Under the pieces are notes generated by a model. It was not told where the DNA came from and searched no databases. It saw only the letters and a list, made by a program, of their open reading frames with translations. A DNA stretch of 10,974 bases from Paracoccaceae bacterium (GTDB lineage: Bacteria; Pseudomonadota; Alphaproteobacteria; Rhodobacterales; Rhodobacteraceae), in NCBI GenBank assembly GCA_007128995.1, contig SKWJ01000224.1, forward strand, positions 1-10,974, given 5' to 3'. A program made the translations under genes and the position numbers. Within the stretch, counting starts at the first letter, position 1, and each line of letters starts with the position of its first letter. Positions 1-6,566 of this stretch are shown here, piece by piece.

Positions 1-72
1 TTCGACACTGTCTTCACCGCCCAGAGCCAGCCCTGCACCTGACACCAGAACACCGACTGAAATACGCGCCAA
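1..72 (-). CDS. possible N-terminus of a leftward gene leaving the window (signal-peptide-like)
   Basis: Read on the minus strand from a TTG at 72-70, 24 codons run open to the window edge and give LARISVGVLVSGAGLALGGE followed by DSVE. This has the look of a short bacterial secretion signal: an arginine near the start, then a small hydrophobic stretch. An in-frame TGA lies five codons upstream of the TTG. There is no clear ribosome binding site, the start would be a rare TTG, and too little is visible for any family call. It may be chance. If real, it would be transcribed divergently from ctaD. Confidence 0.2.
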   Translation of the reverse strand, partial: MARISVGVLVSGAGLALGGEDSVE

Positions 73-107
73 TGCTGAAAAATATCACGACTGCGACAAC
101 TGGAGCA

Positions 108-136
108 TTGCCCTGAGAAAAGTCACATTCTAAAAG
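108..136 (+). promoter_or_regulatory. candidate sigma-70-type promoter for ctaD
   Basis: A TTGCCC hexamer at 108-113 and a TAAAAG hexamer at 131-136 are separated by 17 bp, the ideal spacing for housekeeping promoters. Each matches four of six consensus positions. Transcription would start near 143 and leave a leader of about 130 nt before the ctaD start. This is pattern-matching only. The rest of 73-275 holds no supported gene, riboswitch or RNA. Confidence 0.25.
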
Positions 137-275
137 CAAAGTATACCGTGCCACACAGGCCGCGTGCGCGCGCTCTGGCATCGGGGCAAAGGACTGGGGC
201 CAGGACAGCGCGTCATGGCCAATAATCGACAACAGTTGCGGCCAACGCAGCAGAAATCGGGAACTGGAGTAGCCA

Positions 276-1943
276 ATGGCGGATGCAGCCACCCATGACC
301 ACGGACACGAGGATACACGCTCGTTCTTCACCCGCTGGTTCATGTCTACCAACCACAAGGATATCGGGATCCTTTACCTGTTCACTGCCGGCATTGTCGG
401 CTTCATCGCGGTAGCCTTCTCGGTTTACATGCGGATGGAATTGATGGAACCGGGTGTCCAATACATGTGCATGGAGGGCGCAAGCTTTACAGCACAGGAA
501 GACTGCACGCCCAACGGGCATATCTGGAATGTATTGGTGACGGCACATGGCATCCTGATGATGTTCTTCGTGCTGATTCCGGCACTTTTCGGCGGATTTG
601 GTAACTACTTCATGCCATTGCAGATCGGTGCACCGGACATGGCCTTTCCGCGCCTCAACAACCTGAGCTACTGGTTGTTTGTTGCCGGTTCGGCACTGGC
701 GGTGGCTTCGGTCCTGTCGCCCGGTGGCAATGGGCAACTTGGTTCAGGTGTGGGCTGGGTGCTCTATCCGCCATTGTCGACCACCGAAGGCGGGTATTCG
801 ATGGATCTGGCAATCTTCGCCGTGCATGTTTCCGGGGCATCATCGATCCTTGGGGCGATCAACATCATCACGACCTTCCTGAACATGCGCGCCCCCGGTA
901 TGACTCTGTTCAAGGTTCCGCTGTTTGCTTGGTCCGTGTTCATTACCGCATGGATGATTCTGCTGGCGCTGCCGGTTCTGGCAGGTGCGATCACAATGCT
1001 GCTGACGGACCGCAACTTTGGAACTGCGTTCTTTGATCCGGCGGGCGGCGGTGACCCGGTCTTGTATCAGCACATCTTGTGGTTCTTCGGTCACCCCGAA
1101 GTTTACATCATCATTCTGCCGGGGTTCGGAATCATCAGCCATGTTATCGCGACCTTCTCGCGCAAGCCTATCTTTGGGTATCTGCCAATGGTTTGGGCGA
1201 TGATCGCGATCGCGGTTCTTGGCTTCATTGTCTGGGCGCACCACATGTACACCGTGGGCATGTCGCTGACCCAGCAGACCTATTTCATGCTGGCGACGAT
1301 GGTCATCGCCGTACCGACCGGCATCAAGATCTTCAGCTGGATCGCGACGATGTGGAAAGGCTCGGTGAGTTTTGAGACACCGATGCTCTGGGCCTTCGGG
1401 TTCCTGTTCCTGTTTACGGTCGGTGGTGTTACTGGCCTGGTCCTCAGCCAGGCCCCGATCGACCGGATCTATCACGACACATATTACGTGGTCGCTCATT
1501 TCCACTATGTGATGTCACTGGGCGCTGTGTTTGCTCTGTTTGCCGGGATCTATTTCTGGATGGGCAAGATGTCAGGGCGTCAATACCCGGAATGGGCAGG
1601 CAAGCTCCACTTCTGGACCATGTTCATTGGCGCCAACCTGACTTTCTTCCCACAGCACTTCCTGGGCCGTCAGGGGATGCCACGGCGCTATATTGACTAC
1701 CCCGAGGCTTATGCTCTCTGGAACTATGTCTCGTCGATTGGTGCCTTCCTGAGCTTCGCATCCTTCCTGTTCTTCATCGGGGTGGTGTTCTACACCCTGC
1801 GTTACGGCGCACGGATTACCGAGAAGAACTACTGGAACGAACACGCCGACACGCTGGAATGGACCCTGCCCACACCTCCGCCCGAGCATACGTTCGAGCA
1901 GTTGCCCAAGCGCGAGGACTGGGACCGGCAAAGCGCCCATTAG
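276..1943 (+). CDS. ctaD: cytochrome c oxidase subunit I (aa3-type)
   Basis: This is the catalytic subunit of the inner-membrane aa3 oxidase, which reduces O2 to water with electrons from cytochrome c and pumps protons. The 555-residue protein is full length and has the multi-helix pattern of the family. Visible key residues are haem a ligands H91 and H410, haem a3 ligand H408, CuB ligands H273, H322 and H323, and Y277 of the cross-linked His-Tyr pair. The proton-path residues D121 and E275 (D channel) and K351 (K channel) are present, as is the R470-R471 pair near the haem propionates. All sit 11 below Rhodobacter numbering, so this is an A1-type enzyme. An extracytoplasmic loop carries C65 and C77. 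The ATG at 276 is preceded by TGGAGT with 6 nt spacing. The gene ends in TAG, with an in-frame TAA three codons later. The other oxidase subunit genes are not in the window. Confidence 0.98.
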   Translation: MADAATHDHGHEDTRSFFTRWFMSTNHKDIGILYLFTAGIVGFIAVAFSVYMRMELMEPGVQYMCMEGASFTAQEDCTPNGHIWNVLVTAHGILMMFFVLIPALFGGFGNYFMPLQIGAPDMAFPRLNNLSYWLFVAGSALAVASVLSPGGNGQLGSGVGWVLYPPLSTTEGGYSMDLAIFAVHVSGASSILGAINIITTFLNMRAPGMTLFKVPLFAWSVFITAWMILLALPVLAGAITMLLTDRNFGTAFFDPAGGGDPVLYQHILWFFGHPEVYIIILPGFGIISHVIATFSRKPIFGYLPMVWAMIAIAVLGFIVWAHHMYTVGMSLTQQTYFMLATMVIAVPTGIKIFSWIATMWKGSVSFETPMLWAFGFLFLFTVGGVTGLVLSQAPIDRIYHDTYYVVAHFHYVMSLGAVFALFAGIYFWMGKMSGRQYPEWAGKLHFWTMFIGANLTFFPQHFLGRQGMPRRYIDYPEAYALWNYVSSIGAFLSFASFLFFIGVVFYTLRYGARITEKNYWNEHADTLEWTLPTPPPEHTFEQLPKREDWDRQSAH

Positions 1944-1965
1944 GGCACCTAAGACTGGCAAAACC

Positions 1966-2502
1966 ATGCCTGTTCACTGGACAATAACACCGCAGGCCCC
2001 GGGCACGCGCCCCGGGGCCTTTGCCTTGGCCCAAAGTGATGGCGCAGAGTATCGTCTGGATCTGACGCCGCATGTGTCGATGGGTCCCAAGGGTTTCGTC
2101 CGCATGATATCGATCAGTGCTGCTTTCCTGACGCTGCCATTGCTTGCAGTGCTGGGAACGCCGGTTCTCTGGGGACTATTGCCATTTGCGGCACTCGCGC
2201 TCTGGGCGCTCTGGTATGCGCTGTCGCGCAATGCTTCGGACCGCCAGAAACTGCGCGAAGAGATGTGCCTGACGCGCGAGAGTATCAAAATAACCCGGAT
2301 CAATCCGAACACGCCGCCGCAGCACTGGCAGGCCAATCCTTACTGGGTGCGGGTCAAGCTCGCGACAGAAGGCGCGCAACTCGAGAATTACCTGACGTTG
2401 GAAGGCGGAAGTCGCGTTGTCGAACTGGGTGCATTCCTCAGTCCGGAAGAGCGTGCGGCGCTGCATGACAACCTGACACGCGCGCTGCGCCACCTGCGCT
2501 AA
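1966..2502 (+). CDS. DUF2244 family membrane protein
   Basis: A 178-residue protein of unknown function, recognised as DUF2244 from a short N-terminus starting MPVHW, an L-x-L-x-P-H element at about 31-36, two adjacent hydrophobic helices at about 48-64 and 66-86, and a cytoplasmic C-terminal half. It is probably an inner-membrane protein. It lies 22 nt behind ctaD on the same strand, so co-transcription is possible and a link to oxidase assembly or respiration is only a guess from position. No good ribosome binding site precedes the ATG at 1966. A strong hairpin followed by TTT lies within codons 10-19. A later ATG at 2080 would remove the N-terminal part before the helices and also lacks a binding site, so 1966 is preferred because of the MPVxW start. 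Confidence 0.8.
   Translation: MPVHWTITPQAPGTRPGAFALAQSDGAEYRLDLTPHVSMGPKGFVRMISISAAFLTLPLLAVLGTPVLWGLLPFAALALWALWYALSRNASDRQKLREEMCLTRESIKITRINPNTPPQHWQANPYWVRVKLATEGAQLENYLTLEGGSRVVELGAFLSPEERAALHDNLTRALRHLR
1994..2022 (+). terminator. terminator-like hairpin just behind ctaD, inside the DUF2244 reading frame
   Basis: A perfect 10-bp, almost all-GC stem pairs AGGCCCCGGG (1994-2003) with CCCGGGGCCT (2011-2020). The loop is 7 nt and the stem is followed by a short T run (2020-2022, then GCCTT). It lies about 50 nt after the ctaD stop codon, where a ctaD terminator would be expected, but 28 nt after the apparent DUF2244 start. It could end or attenuate the ctaD transcript. The T tract is short, so efficiency is uncertain. 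Confidence 0.55.
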
Positions 2503-2514
2503 CGCCTTATGCAG

Positions 2515-2539
2515 ATTGCGCCCCCGACTGCGGCGCAGT
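2515..2539. terminator. weak hairpin between convergent genes
   Basis: ATTGCGCC (2515-2522) pairs with GGCGCAGT (2532-2539) as an 8-bp stem with one G-T wobble and a 9-nt loop. It lies 12 nt after the DUF2244 stop and about 75 nt beyond the end of the convergent amidase gene. No T tract follows on either strand, so it is only a possible bidirectional terminator. Confidence 0.3.
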
Positions 2540-2613
2540 GATGCTCAGCGCGCAGGCGACAGGATATCGTGCTGCCCGACCACAGCTTGAATGTTCGGTT
2601 CTGTCCCGGGACT

Positions 2614-3267
2614 TCAGTTCCGACAGGCCGCCGCGACCGCCGCCGCGCGCCTGCGGTCAAGAGCCGATTCCGGACCTTGGCCAGTGGGCAGGAAACGAAA
2701 CCGGAAAGCTTGCAGCCGCTTTTCCGGGGCGGCTTGTGGGTAACCGATCCGATCAAGGCTTTCGGCCATGGCGACATCGGTGCCCCATCCTTCTGGCCAG
2801 AAGGCAAGCCCTGCACGGGCCAAGCGCCGCCAATCAAATCGTGGCCCCGGATCTTCCTTGCGCTCGGGGGCCATGTCGGAATGCCCGATAACCCGCGTCT
2901 TGCAAATATCCCATCGCGCCATGAGGCGTGACAGCAAGCTTTCAAGGCTCTGCATCTGGGGGTCCGGGAACGGATGCGCGCCGGTATTGACGAGTTCGAT
3001 TCCGATCGAATTTGAATTGATATCACATATCCCGCACCACGCCCCTGCCCCCGCATGCCATGCGCGCTGCTCATCGGGGACAAGCTGCCATAGATACCCG
3101 GTCGGAGAGATTACGTAATGCGCCGAAACCTCGGCGCTCGGGTCGCATAAGCGCTCCAGCGCCGCAGCTGTATCCTGCATGCCAGTATAGTGCAGGACGA
3201 CCATCGAAGGGCGCTGTCCTTGACGGCGCGCCCCGAAATTCGGGGAAGGATACCAGTCCGCCTGCAC
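2614..3267 (-). CDS. N-acetylmuramoyl-L-alanine amidase (AmpD/amidase_2 family)
   Basis: A zinc amidase that cleaves the bond between N-acetylmuramic acid and the peptide stem in peptidoglycan or its turnover products. From a GTG start at 3267 it has 217 residues. The amidase_2 domain spans about 5-150. Family comparison gives zinc ligands H26 (in VLHYT), H129 (GHSDMAP) and D139 (KEDPG), with catalytic E91 (IGIEL) and K137. The C-terminal 50 residues (AFRFRF region) resemble the small peptidoglycan-binding-like tail of AmiD-type proteins. No signal peptide is seen, which favours a cytoplasmic recycling role, though this is not proven. The chosen GTG lies 8 nt after the upstream lipoprotein stop. 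An earlier in-frame GTG at 3330 would add 21 residues and overlap that gene by 55 nt. Neither start has a good ribosome binding site; the shorter one fits the family N-terminus. Confidence 0.92.
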   Translation of the reverse strand: MQADWYPSPNFGARRQGQRPSMVVLHYTGMQDTAAALERLCDPSAEVSAHYVISPTGYLWQLVPDEQRAWHAGAGAWCGICDINSNSIGIELVNTGAHPFPDPQMQSLESLLSRLMARWDICKTRVIGHSDMAPERKEDPGPRFDWRRLARAGLAFWPEGWGTDVAMAESLDRIGYPQAAPEKRLQAFRFRFLPTGQGPESALDRRRAAAVAAACRN

Positions 3268-3275
3268 GGCCCGGA

Positions 3276-4097
3276 TTATTCGCGCGCGCGCACGGTCCGT
3301 GCGGCTTGCCGGAACGGCGTCGGGTCCCACCAGCAGGCAAATCCATCACCATCCGGGTCCAGATGATTGGGATCGCGTTCTGGTCCACCGGCTGCGAGGA
3401 ATGCCTCTTGTGCCAAATCCTGACTGCTGAACCGGGCACAAGCAGTTTCCGACCGCCGCCAACGCAAGGGGTTGGTCCGGTTGTATCTTGCCTGCCCCAC
3501 GTTGTGCTGAGTCGATAAAGCATAGGCAAACAGGTTCGGGCCAGCGCCACCTTGCGACAACTCAGCGTCGCTGACGCGCACTTGCGGCACGAAATCGCGC
3601 TCGATCAGTTGGTCGGGCTGGGCTGTTCCGAAGGGTTGAGGGGTGAAACGCTGTTCGCTGACACCGCCAGTGCCGGTCCCACCACCCATTCCGCCTGATG
3701 GCGCAGTACCGCCCCCGCCTGTCGCTGAAAGCGGCGCGCCGGACGCCAGATTTGCAATCGGGAACTGCTGTCCTTGCTGCAGGCTTGGGGTCGAGGCCAT
3801 CTGCTCGCCCCGAACCGCGGCGACAGCCTCTTGCCCGATACTGGAAGCAGGAGACGGTGCGGCACCGAATTGGGGCGCGCCTGAAGGTAACGACGCTCCG
3901 CGCGTTTGCGCAGCCTCGCCCTGCCGGATACGCGACAGCTCTTCCTGCGCACGCATATATTGCGCGTAATCACTGAACCCCACGCTGCGCGCGGTCGCGT
4001 CGCTGCCGCGCGGCGAAGAAGCTGTAGTGTCACAAGCTGCCAATAGTGCGACGGACACGCCAGCCATCGCGAGGGTCTTGATAATCTGCATTGCCAT
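3276..4097 (-). CDS. Excalibur-domain lipoprotein
   Basis: A predicted envelope lipoprotein of 273 residues, function unknown. The N-terminus is a signal peptide ending in a lipobox (LLAAC), with C22 as the lipidated cysteine. A low-complexity Ser/Ala/Gln-rich middle and a Gly-rich linker at about 127-145 follow. The C-terminal 45 residues form an Excalibur-type calcium-binding domain, with the DPDGDG loop at about 247-252 and a probable disulfide pair C220 and C255. The ATG at 4097 is chosen because GGAG sits 6 nt upstream. An ATG at 4091 and in-frame ATG/TTG codons at 4115 and 4124 are alternatives, the last abutting the gatA stop. It lies 27 nt behind gatA and 8 nt before the amidase, so all are probably on one transcript. 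The amidase neighbour hints at a cell-wall-associated role. Confidence 0.85.
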   Translation of the reverse strand: MAMQIIKTLAMAGVSVALLAACDTTASSPRGSDATARSVGFSDYAQYMRAQEELSRIRQGEAAQTRGASLPSGAPQFGAAPSPASSIGQEAVAAVRGEQMASTPSLQQGQQFPIANLASGAPLSATGGGGTAPSGGMGGGTGTGGVSEQRFTPQPFGTAQPDQLIERDFVPQVRVSDAELSQGGAGPNLFAYALSTQHNVGQARYNRTNPLRWRRSETACARFSSQDLAQEAFLAAGGPERDPNHLDPDGDGFACWWDPTPFRQAARTVRARE

Positions 4098-4124
4098 TCT
4101 CGGCTCCGGAACCATCCGCGGCAA

Positions 4125-5606
4125 TTACCACCATTTCTCGGGTTTGGAAACAAACCCTGATGCATCTTCAAGAACATGTGCAGTCCGCAGCAAGGCACCT
4201 TCCTCCCATGGACGTCCGATCAATTGCAACCCAAGCGGCAGACCTTTGGCATCCAGACCCGCGGGCAATGCAATTCCCGGAAGACCTGCGAGATTGACAG
4301 TCACGGTGAAAACATCATTGAGATACATCTGTACCGGATCAGCTTCGGCCATTTCGCCCAGTCCGAACGCCGCGGACGGGGTTGCAGGGGTCAGGATACA
4401 ATCAATCCCGCGTGCAAAAGCCTCTTCAAAATCGCGCTTTATCAGGGTCCGCACCTTGCGGGCGCGGTTGTAATACGCGTCATAAAACCCTGCTGACAGC
4501 ACATATGTCCCGATCATGACGCGGCGCTGAACTTCGGCCCCGAACCCCTCGGCACGGGTCTTTTCATACATCTGCGTGATACCATCTCCCGCTTCCAGCT
4601 TGGCGCGATGACCATAGCGCACACCGTCATACCGTGCGAGGTTGGAAGACGCTTCGGCTGGCGCAATGACATAATAGGCTGGAAGCGCGTATTGCGTATG
4701 AGGCAGCGAGATATCGACGATTTCGGCCCCCGCATCGCGCAGCATCTCGGCACCCTTGGCCCAGAGCGCATCAATTTCGTCAGGCATACCGTCCATCCGG
4801 TATTCACGGGGGATACCGATCTTCTGCCCCCGAATATCACCTGTCAGCATGGATTCGAAATCTGGGACCGGAAGATCGGCGCTGGTCGAATCCTTGGGGT
4901 CATGGCCGCACATCGCTTCCAGCATGATCGCGGCATCACGAACCGTCTTGGTCATCGGGCCTGCCTGATCAAGCGAGGATGCAAACGCGACAATTCCCCA
5001 GCGCGAACAGCGCCCGTATGTGGGCTTGATACCGACAGTTCCCGTGAATGCTGCGGGTTGCCGGATCGAGCCTCCGGTATCCGTGCCTGTTGCGGCAAGG
5101 CACAGATCTGCTGCAACCGCCGCTGCCGAGCCACCAGACGACCCGCCGGGCGTGAGCTGGCGGTCATCTACCTTCCAGGGATTTACGACATTCCCATACA
5201 CAGAGGTTTCATTGCTGGAACCCATGGCGAACTCGTCCATATTCAGTTTTCCCAGCATCACCGCCCCGGCATCCCGCAACTGAGCCGAGACCTGAGACTC
5301 GTATTCAGGTTTGAAACCTTCCAGAATCCGGCTTGCCGCCTGTGAAGCGACCCCTTCAGTGCAGAACAGGTCCTTGATCCCGATGGGGATACCGCACATG
5401 GCTGGCGCGTCGCCGGACTGTATGCGTGCATCTGCAGCCCCGGCCCTGTCGAGCGCAAGTTCCGGGGTGTCGTGCACAAAAGCATTCAATGCCCGACCCT
5501 CGTTGATCGCTGCAAGACAGGCTTCGGTCAGTTCAACGGATGTAACCTCACCCGCGCGCAACAGATCGCGCGCCTTGGCGATTGTGAGTTTGTTCAGATC
5601 GCTCAT
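4125..5606 (-). CDS. gatA: Glu-tRNA(Gln)/Asp-tRNA(Asn) amidotransferase subunit A
   Basis: This is the glutaminase subunit of the heterotrimeric GatCAB enzyme. It releases ammonia from glutamine and passes it to GatB, which amidates misacylated Glu-tRNA(Gln) and/or Asp-tRNA(Asn) in the cytoplasm. The 493-residue length is normal. The amidase-signature triad is visible: K78 in GIPIGIKDL, cis-Ser S156 in the GGSSGGS motif, and nucleophile S180 in [10 protein letters not shown]. The C-terminus, with [20 protein letters not shown], is also typical of GatA. The start ATG overlaps the gatC stop as ATGA, so the two genes are probably translationally coupled. A weak AGGTGG lies just upstream. gatB is not in the window. 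Confidence 0.98.
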   Translation of the reverse strand: MSDLNKLTIAKARDLLRAGEVTSVELTEACLAAINEGRALNAFVHDTPELALDRAGAADARIQSGDAPAMCGIPIGIKDLFCTEGVASQAASRILEGFKPEYESQVSAQLRDAGAVMLGKLNMDEFAMGSSNETSVYGNVVNPWKVDDRQLTPGGSSGGSAAAVAADLCLAATGTDTGGSIRQPAAFTGTVGIKPTYGRCSRWGIVAFASSLDQAGPMTKTVRDAAIMLEAMCGHDPKDSTSADLPVPDFESMLTGDIRGQKIGIPREYRMDGMPDEIDALWAKGAEMLRDAGAEIVDISLPHTQYALPAYYVIAPAEASSNLARYDGVRYGHRAKLEAGDGITQMYEKTRAEGFGAEVQRRVMIGTYVLSAGFYDAYYNRARKVRTLIKRDFEEAFARGIDCILTPATPSAAFGLGEMAEADPVQMYLNDVFTVTVNLAGLPGIALPAGLDAKGLPLGLQLIGRPWEEGALLRTAHVLEDASGFVSKPEKWW

Positions 5607-5893
5607 TCGACCACCTTCGGCACTGCAAAGAAACCTTCGCGCGCATCCGGCGCGTTCGAAAGGATTTTGGCCTGCACATCGCCATCAGTGACCTGATCAT
5701 GCCGGCGTTTCAGACGCATCGGAGTGACAGATGTCATCGGCTCCACCCCGTCAACATCTACCGAATTCAACGCTTCCATGAAGGTCAGGATCTGGCTGAG
5801 TTCCTGTGCCAATGCGGGCAGGTTTTCTTCCGGCACGGCGATGCGGGCCAGATGGGCCACCTTCCGCGCGCTCTCAAGGTCGATCTCGGACAT
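5603..5893 (-). CDS. gatC: Glu-tRNA(Gln)/Asp-tRNA(Asn) amidotransferase subunit C
   Basis: The small GatC subunit, which wraps around the GatA-GatB interface and stabilises the complex. It has 96 residues. Typical features are VAHLARIAV at about 12-20, an ELSQIL...ME helix at about 31-40, GVEPMTSV at about 49-56, and the conserved end [16 protein letters not shown]. The ATG at 5893 is preceded by GGAG with a 5-nt spacer. The reading frame extends 18 codons further upstream, but those residues do not look like GatC. It is first in the gatC-gatA-lipoprotein-amidase series and is divergent from the CAP-domain gene. Confidence 0.96.
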   Translation of the reverse strand: MSEIDLESARKVAHLARIAVPEENLPALAQELSQILTFMEALNSVDVDGVEPMTSVTPMRLKRRHDQVTDGDVQAKILSNAPDAREGFFAVPKVVE

Positions 5894-5925
5894 GCGAACT
5901 CCGGCATTCAGGGTGATGACACTGC

Positions 5926-5954
5926 CGTTTAGCGACATGGCGACCAAGGTGCAA
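5926..5954 (-). promoter_or_regulatory. candidate promoter for the gatCA operon
   Basis: On the minus strand a TTGCAC hexamer (5954-5949) and a TAAACG hexamer (5931-5926) are 17 bp apart. A start near 5919 would leave a leader of about 25 nt before gatC. The -10 match is weak. A second TTGCAC lies exactly 10 bp further upstream (5964-5959). Spacing and position support it; base matching alone does not. Confidence 0.2.
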
Positions 5955-5964
5955 GCAGGTGCAA
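5947..5964. repeat. 8-bp direct repeat with 10-bp period in divergent control region
   Basis: AGGTGCAA occurs at 5947-5954 and again at 5957-5964, one helical turn apart, between the divergent gatC and CAP-domain genes. Such phasing is typical of activator or repressor half-sites, but a short chance repeat cannot be excluded. Confidence 0.4.
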
Positions 5965-5983
5965 CCGATGCATGCTCACGCGG

Positions 5984-6021
5984 CTGTCATGGGACAGTCG
6001 CTTCGGGACATGGCATATGTC
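5984..6021. promoter_or_regulatory. two short dyads, possible operator region
   Basis: CTGTC-ATGG-GACAG (5984-5997) and GACAT-GGCAT-ATGTC (6007-6021) are both perfect 5-bp inverted repeats. They are 9 bp apart in the leader of the CAP-domain gene, 31-68 nt before its start. They could bind a dimeric regulator or simply be chance. No matching regulator gene is nearby. Confidence 0.25.
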
Positions 6022-6051
6022 GCGCAGACTGGTTTTTCAGAAAGGGAAGTC

Positions 6052-6501
6052 ATGCAGGCCTGGATCAGCGCACTGGTTATCTCTCTGATCGCACTGCCTG
6101 TTCTGGGATGTCCTGCCCCACCTTTTGAGGAACAAGAGGTCCATCTTGCCGCCGTGAATGCAGAACGTGCGCGGCATGGGCAGGCCGCCCTGTACTTGTC
6201 ATCCGAACTAACCGCTATCGCTCAATCCCATGCCTGTGACATGGCGCTGCGCGGCTATTTCAGTCATACCAGTCCAGAGGGTGTCGGAATGATGGGCCGG
6301 GTTCGTCGCGCAGGCATTACGAATATCTGCTGGGTCGGAGAGAACATCGCCCATCGGCACCGTGACATTCCAACGGTCGTCGACAGCTGGATGCGCTCGT
6401 CGGGTCACCGCAGGAATATTCTGAGCAACCAGTTTCAGGTTGTGGGCTTCGGGCGCAGCACGGGGCCGTATTGGGTGCAAGTCTTTGGTGGAGCTTGTTG
6501 A
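6052..6501 (+). CDS. secreted CAP-domain (SCP/YkwD-like) protein
   Basis: A 149-residue exported protein of the CAP superfamily, whose bacterial members are extracytoplasmic and mostly of unknown biochemical role. From the ATG at 6052 a hydrophobic leader (2-19) ends in VLGC, so C20 could be a lipidation site or simply follow a signal peptidase I site. The leader has no lysine or arginine at its start, which is unusual. CAP features are SHACDMALRGYFSHTSPEG at about 59-77 with H72, GENIA with E97, and SGHRRNIL with H119; these form the usual cavity residues. C62, C93 and C149 could form a disulfide. The chosen ATG has AGGGAAG just upstream. A GTG at 5959 would add 31 residues before the hydrophobic leader and is less likely. 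It is divergent from gatC. Confidence 0.88.
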   Translation: MQAWISALVISLIALPVLGCPAPPFEEQEVHLAAVNAERARHGQAALYLSSELTAIAQSHACDMALRGYFSHTSPEGVGMMGRVRRAGITNICWVGENIAHRHRDIPTVVDSWMRSSGHRRNILSNQFQVVGFGRSTGPYWVQVFGGAC

Positions 6502-6530
6502 TTGTCGCTGCCGAGGGGCTGCACTACATT
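6502..6530 (+). promoter_or_regulatory. candidate promoter for pepN
   Basis: TTGTCG at 6502-6507 and TACATT at 6525-6530 are exactly 17 bp apart, each matching four of six sigma-70 consensus positions. The -35 starts right after the CAP gene stop codon. Transcription would begin near 6537, about 30 nt before the pepN ATG. This suggests pepN is transcribed independently of the CAP gene. Confidence 0.4.
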
Positions 6531-6566
6531 CCAGTCACCACGCGAAGAGCAACAGGAGAGTGAGAG

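Noticed and set aside
14..358. 114-codon minus-strand frame across the ctaD start region
   Set aside because: It overlaps the ctaD N-terminus antisense, has no ribosome binding site and shows no recognisable features.
840..1505. 221-codon open frame on the minus strand inside ctaD
   Set aside because: Antisense to the catalytic core of CtaD. The translation is low-complexity and rich in His, Arg and Asp, typical of shadow frames.
2603..2612. 10-bp palindrome GTCCCGGGAC next to the amidase stop
   Set aside because: It has no loop and cannot make a useful hairpin, and a single GC palindrome of this length is expected by chance.
3281..3290. CG dinucleotide run (possible Z-DNA)
   Set aside because: It codes for Arg-Ala residues at the end of the lipoprotein and is too short to matter in GC-rich DNA.
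4608..5345. 245-codon open frame on the plus strand inside gatA
   Set aside because: Antisense to the conserved amidase signature region, with no family features in the translation.
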